This document shows, in pieces, positions 5,961-6,350 of a stretch of DNA of 6,350 nt. Under the pieces are notes generated by a model. That model had not been told where the DNA came from, made no database searches, and worked only from the letters and a program-made list of their open reading frames with translations. The stretch is from assembly GCA_030744635.1 (NCBI GenBank), contig JASLQE010000008.1, positions 1 to 6,350 on the forward strand, given 5' to 3'. Source of the DNA: Dehalococcoidia bacterium. Its GTDB lineage: Bacteria > Chloroflexota > Dehalococcoidia > JACVQG01 > JAHKAY01. Each line of letters starts with the position of its first letter. Position 1 is the first letter of the stretch. The translations under genes and the position numbers were made by a program.

Positions 5961-5987
5961 CTTGCCAAAGCCACCCCTTTCGGCAAG
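5961..5987 (-). other. Hairpin in the probable leader of the MFS transcript
   Basis: CTTGCCAAAG (5961-5970) pairs with CTTT-C-GGCAAG (5977-5987), giving ten pairs with one bulged C and a six-base loop. A competing pairing, CCCTTGC (5959-5965) with GCAAGGG (5987-5993), uses the same strand, so two alternative folds exist. There is no T-run. If the promoter at 6012-6041 is real, this lies in the 5' leader about 30 bases before the Shine-Dalgarno. Confidence 0.35.
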
Positions 5988-6011
5988 CAAGGGCCAGGTA
6001 AATGGCCTCGT

Positions 6012-6041
6012 ATGTTAGCAGAGACTGCTATGAGCGGTCAA
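6012..6041 (-). promoter_or_regulatory. Sigma-70-like promoter for the MFS gene with a dyad in its spacer
   Basis: On the minus strand TTGACC (6041-6036) matches five of six -35 positions and TAACAT (6017-6012) four of six -10 positions, with an 18-bp spacer. A perfect dyad, TAGCAG-AGA-CTGCTA (6016-6030), fills most of the spacer and touches the -10 box. A regulator bound there would control the promoter directly, as an operator or in the manner of MerR proteins, although MerR promoters usually have 19-20 bp spacers. Transcription would start near 6005. Confidence 0.4.
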
Positions 6042-6122
6042 TTCGCAGGATAGGACGGAGGCACAGCCATTGCTTAACGACCGCCGGATAGATAGCCCAG
6101 GGCCAGAAAATTGGTGGCTGCG

Positions 6123-6149
6123 TTTACCTCAGCGACCGTAGGGTATAAA
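6123..6149 (+). promoter_or_regulatory. Possible promoter of the thiolase gene
   Basis: TATAAA (6144-6149) is a good -10 box. The only -35-like sequence nearby is TTTACC (6123-6128), four of six matches with a short 15-bp spacer. Transcription would start near 6156, about 70 bases before the thiolase ATG. GGGCCAG (6100-6106) and CTGGCCC (6166-6172) form a 7-bp dyad around this promoter. Confidence 0.3.
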
Positions 6150-6223
6150 ATGGCATTAGTGTTCCCTGGCCCGGGGTGCTCATTTCAGGAAAAGGGCTTG
6201 GGGGCTTGCAGAAAGGGGGAACG

Positions 6224-6350
6224 ATGCAGGGAATAAGGGACCGAGTTGCCATAGTGGGGATGGGCTGCACCCAGTTCGGTGAACACTGGGACAAATCGGC
6301 CAACGACCTCATGGTGGATGCCGTATATGAGGCCGTTGAGGACGCCGGCA
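6224..6350 (+). CDS. SCP-x-like thiolase / acetyl-CoA acetyltransferase-type protein, N-terminal 42 residues (3' end outside window)
   Basis: The ATG at 6224 follows AAAGGGGGA at 6212-6220, a suitable ribosome binding site. The first 42 codons read RVAIVGMGCTQFGEHWDKS and then NDLMVDAVYEAVEDAG. This matches the start of SCP-x/thiolase-like enzymes: a beta strand V-A-I-V-G-x-G-x-T-x-F-G, then a Ser/Asp-Leu turn and a helix ending in A-x-E-D-A-G. Such proteins cleave or form 3-ketoacyl-CoA, and many bacterial members sit beside DUF35/OB-fold partners in lipid or sterol degradation. The catalytic Cys and His residues lie beyond the window, so activity cannot be checked. It is divergent from the MFS gene and shares its intergenic control region. 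Confidence 0.85.
   Translation, partial: MQGIRDRVAIVGMGCTQFGEHWDKSANDLMVDAVYEAVEDAG

Overview
The window looks like a chromosomal stretch from a GC-rich environmental bacterium. My best guess is Chloroflexota (Dehalococcoidia-like), from the flavour of the MFS carrier, the SCP-x-type thiolase and a MacA/MacB-type exporter without an outer-membrane channel gene. This is an impression from protein style, not a computed placement.

Layout: (1) 1-270, the C-terminal end of an IS3/IS481-type DDE transposase, cut by the window edge. (2) 271-640, about 370 bp without a convincing gene, holding a 9-bp inverted repeat, a perfect 10-bp palindrome, a small hairpin, a G8 tract and a weak promoter. (3) 641-4521, a tightly overlapping three-gene + strand operon: a membrane-anchored HlyD/MacA-like adaptor with a very long coiled-coil hairpin, a LolD/MacB-type ATPase, and a MacB/FtsX-type permease. 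Adaptor and ATPase overlap by 8 nt, ATPase and permease by 17 nt. (4) A GC-rich dyad at the convergent junction near 4569-4598. (5) 4582-5919, minus strand, an MFS carrier whose real start is probably a CTG codon. (6) 5920-6223, a divergent intergenic region with a promoter candidate on each strand and several dyads. (7) 6224-6350, the first 42 codons of an SCP-x-like thiolase, cut by the window end.

Together the operon genes should form an ABC exporter: the cytoplasmic ATPase drives a four-helix permease with a large extracytoplasmic domain, and the adaptor extends outward. In monoderm bacteria the closest analogy in gene order is YknXYZ of Bacillus. The substrate cannot be read from the sequence. 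The MFS gene is transcribed toward the operon and the thiolase away from it, so neither is part of the operon.

The most interesting observation is inside the adaptor. Four acidic hinge motifs in the ascending arm (residues 122, 155, 181, 214) and four partner motifs in the descending arm (450, 417, 391, 358) both have spacing 33-26-33. Each pair sums to exactly 572, which puts a mirror point at residue 286, beside a CxxxxC pair at 279/284. This suggests an antiparallel hairpin built from matched modules, with two of the ascending modules almost identical at the DNA level.
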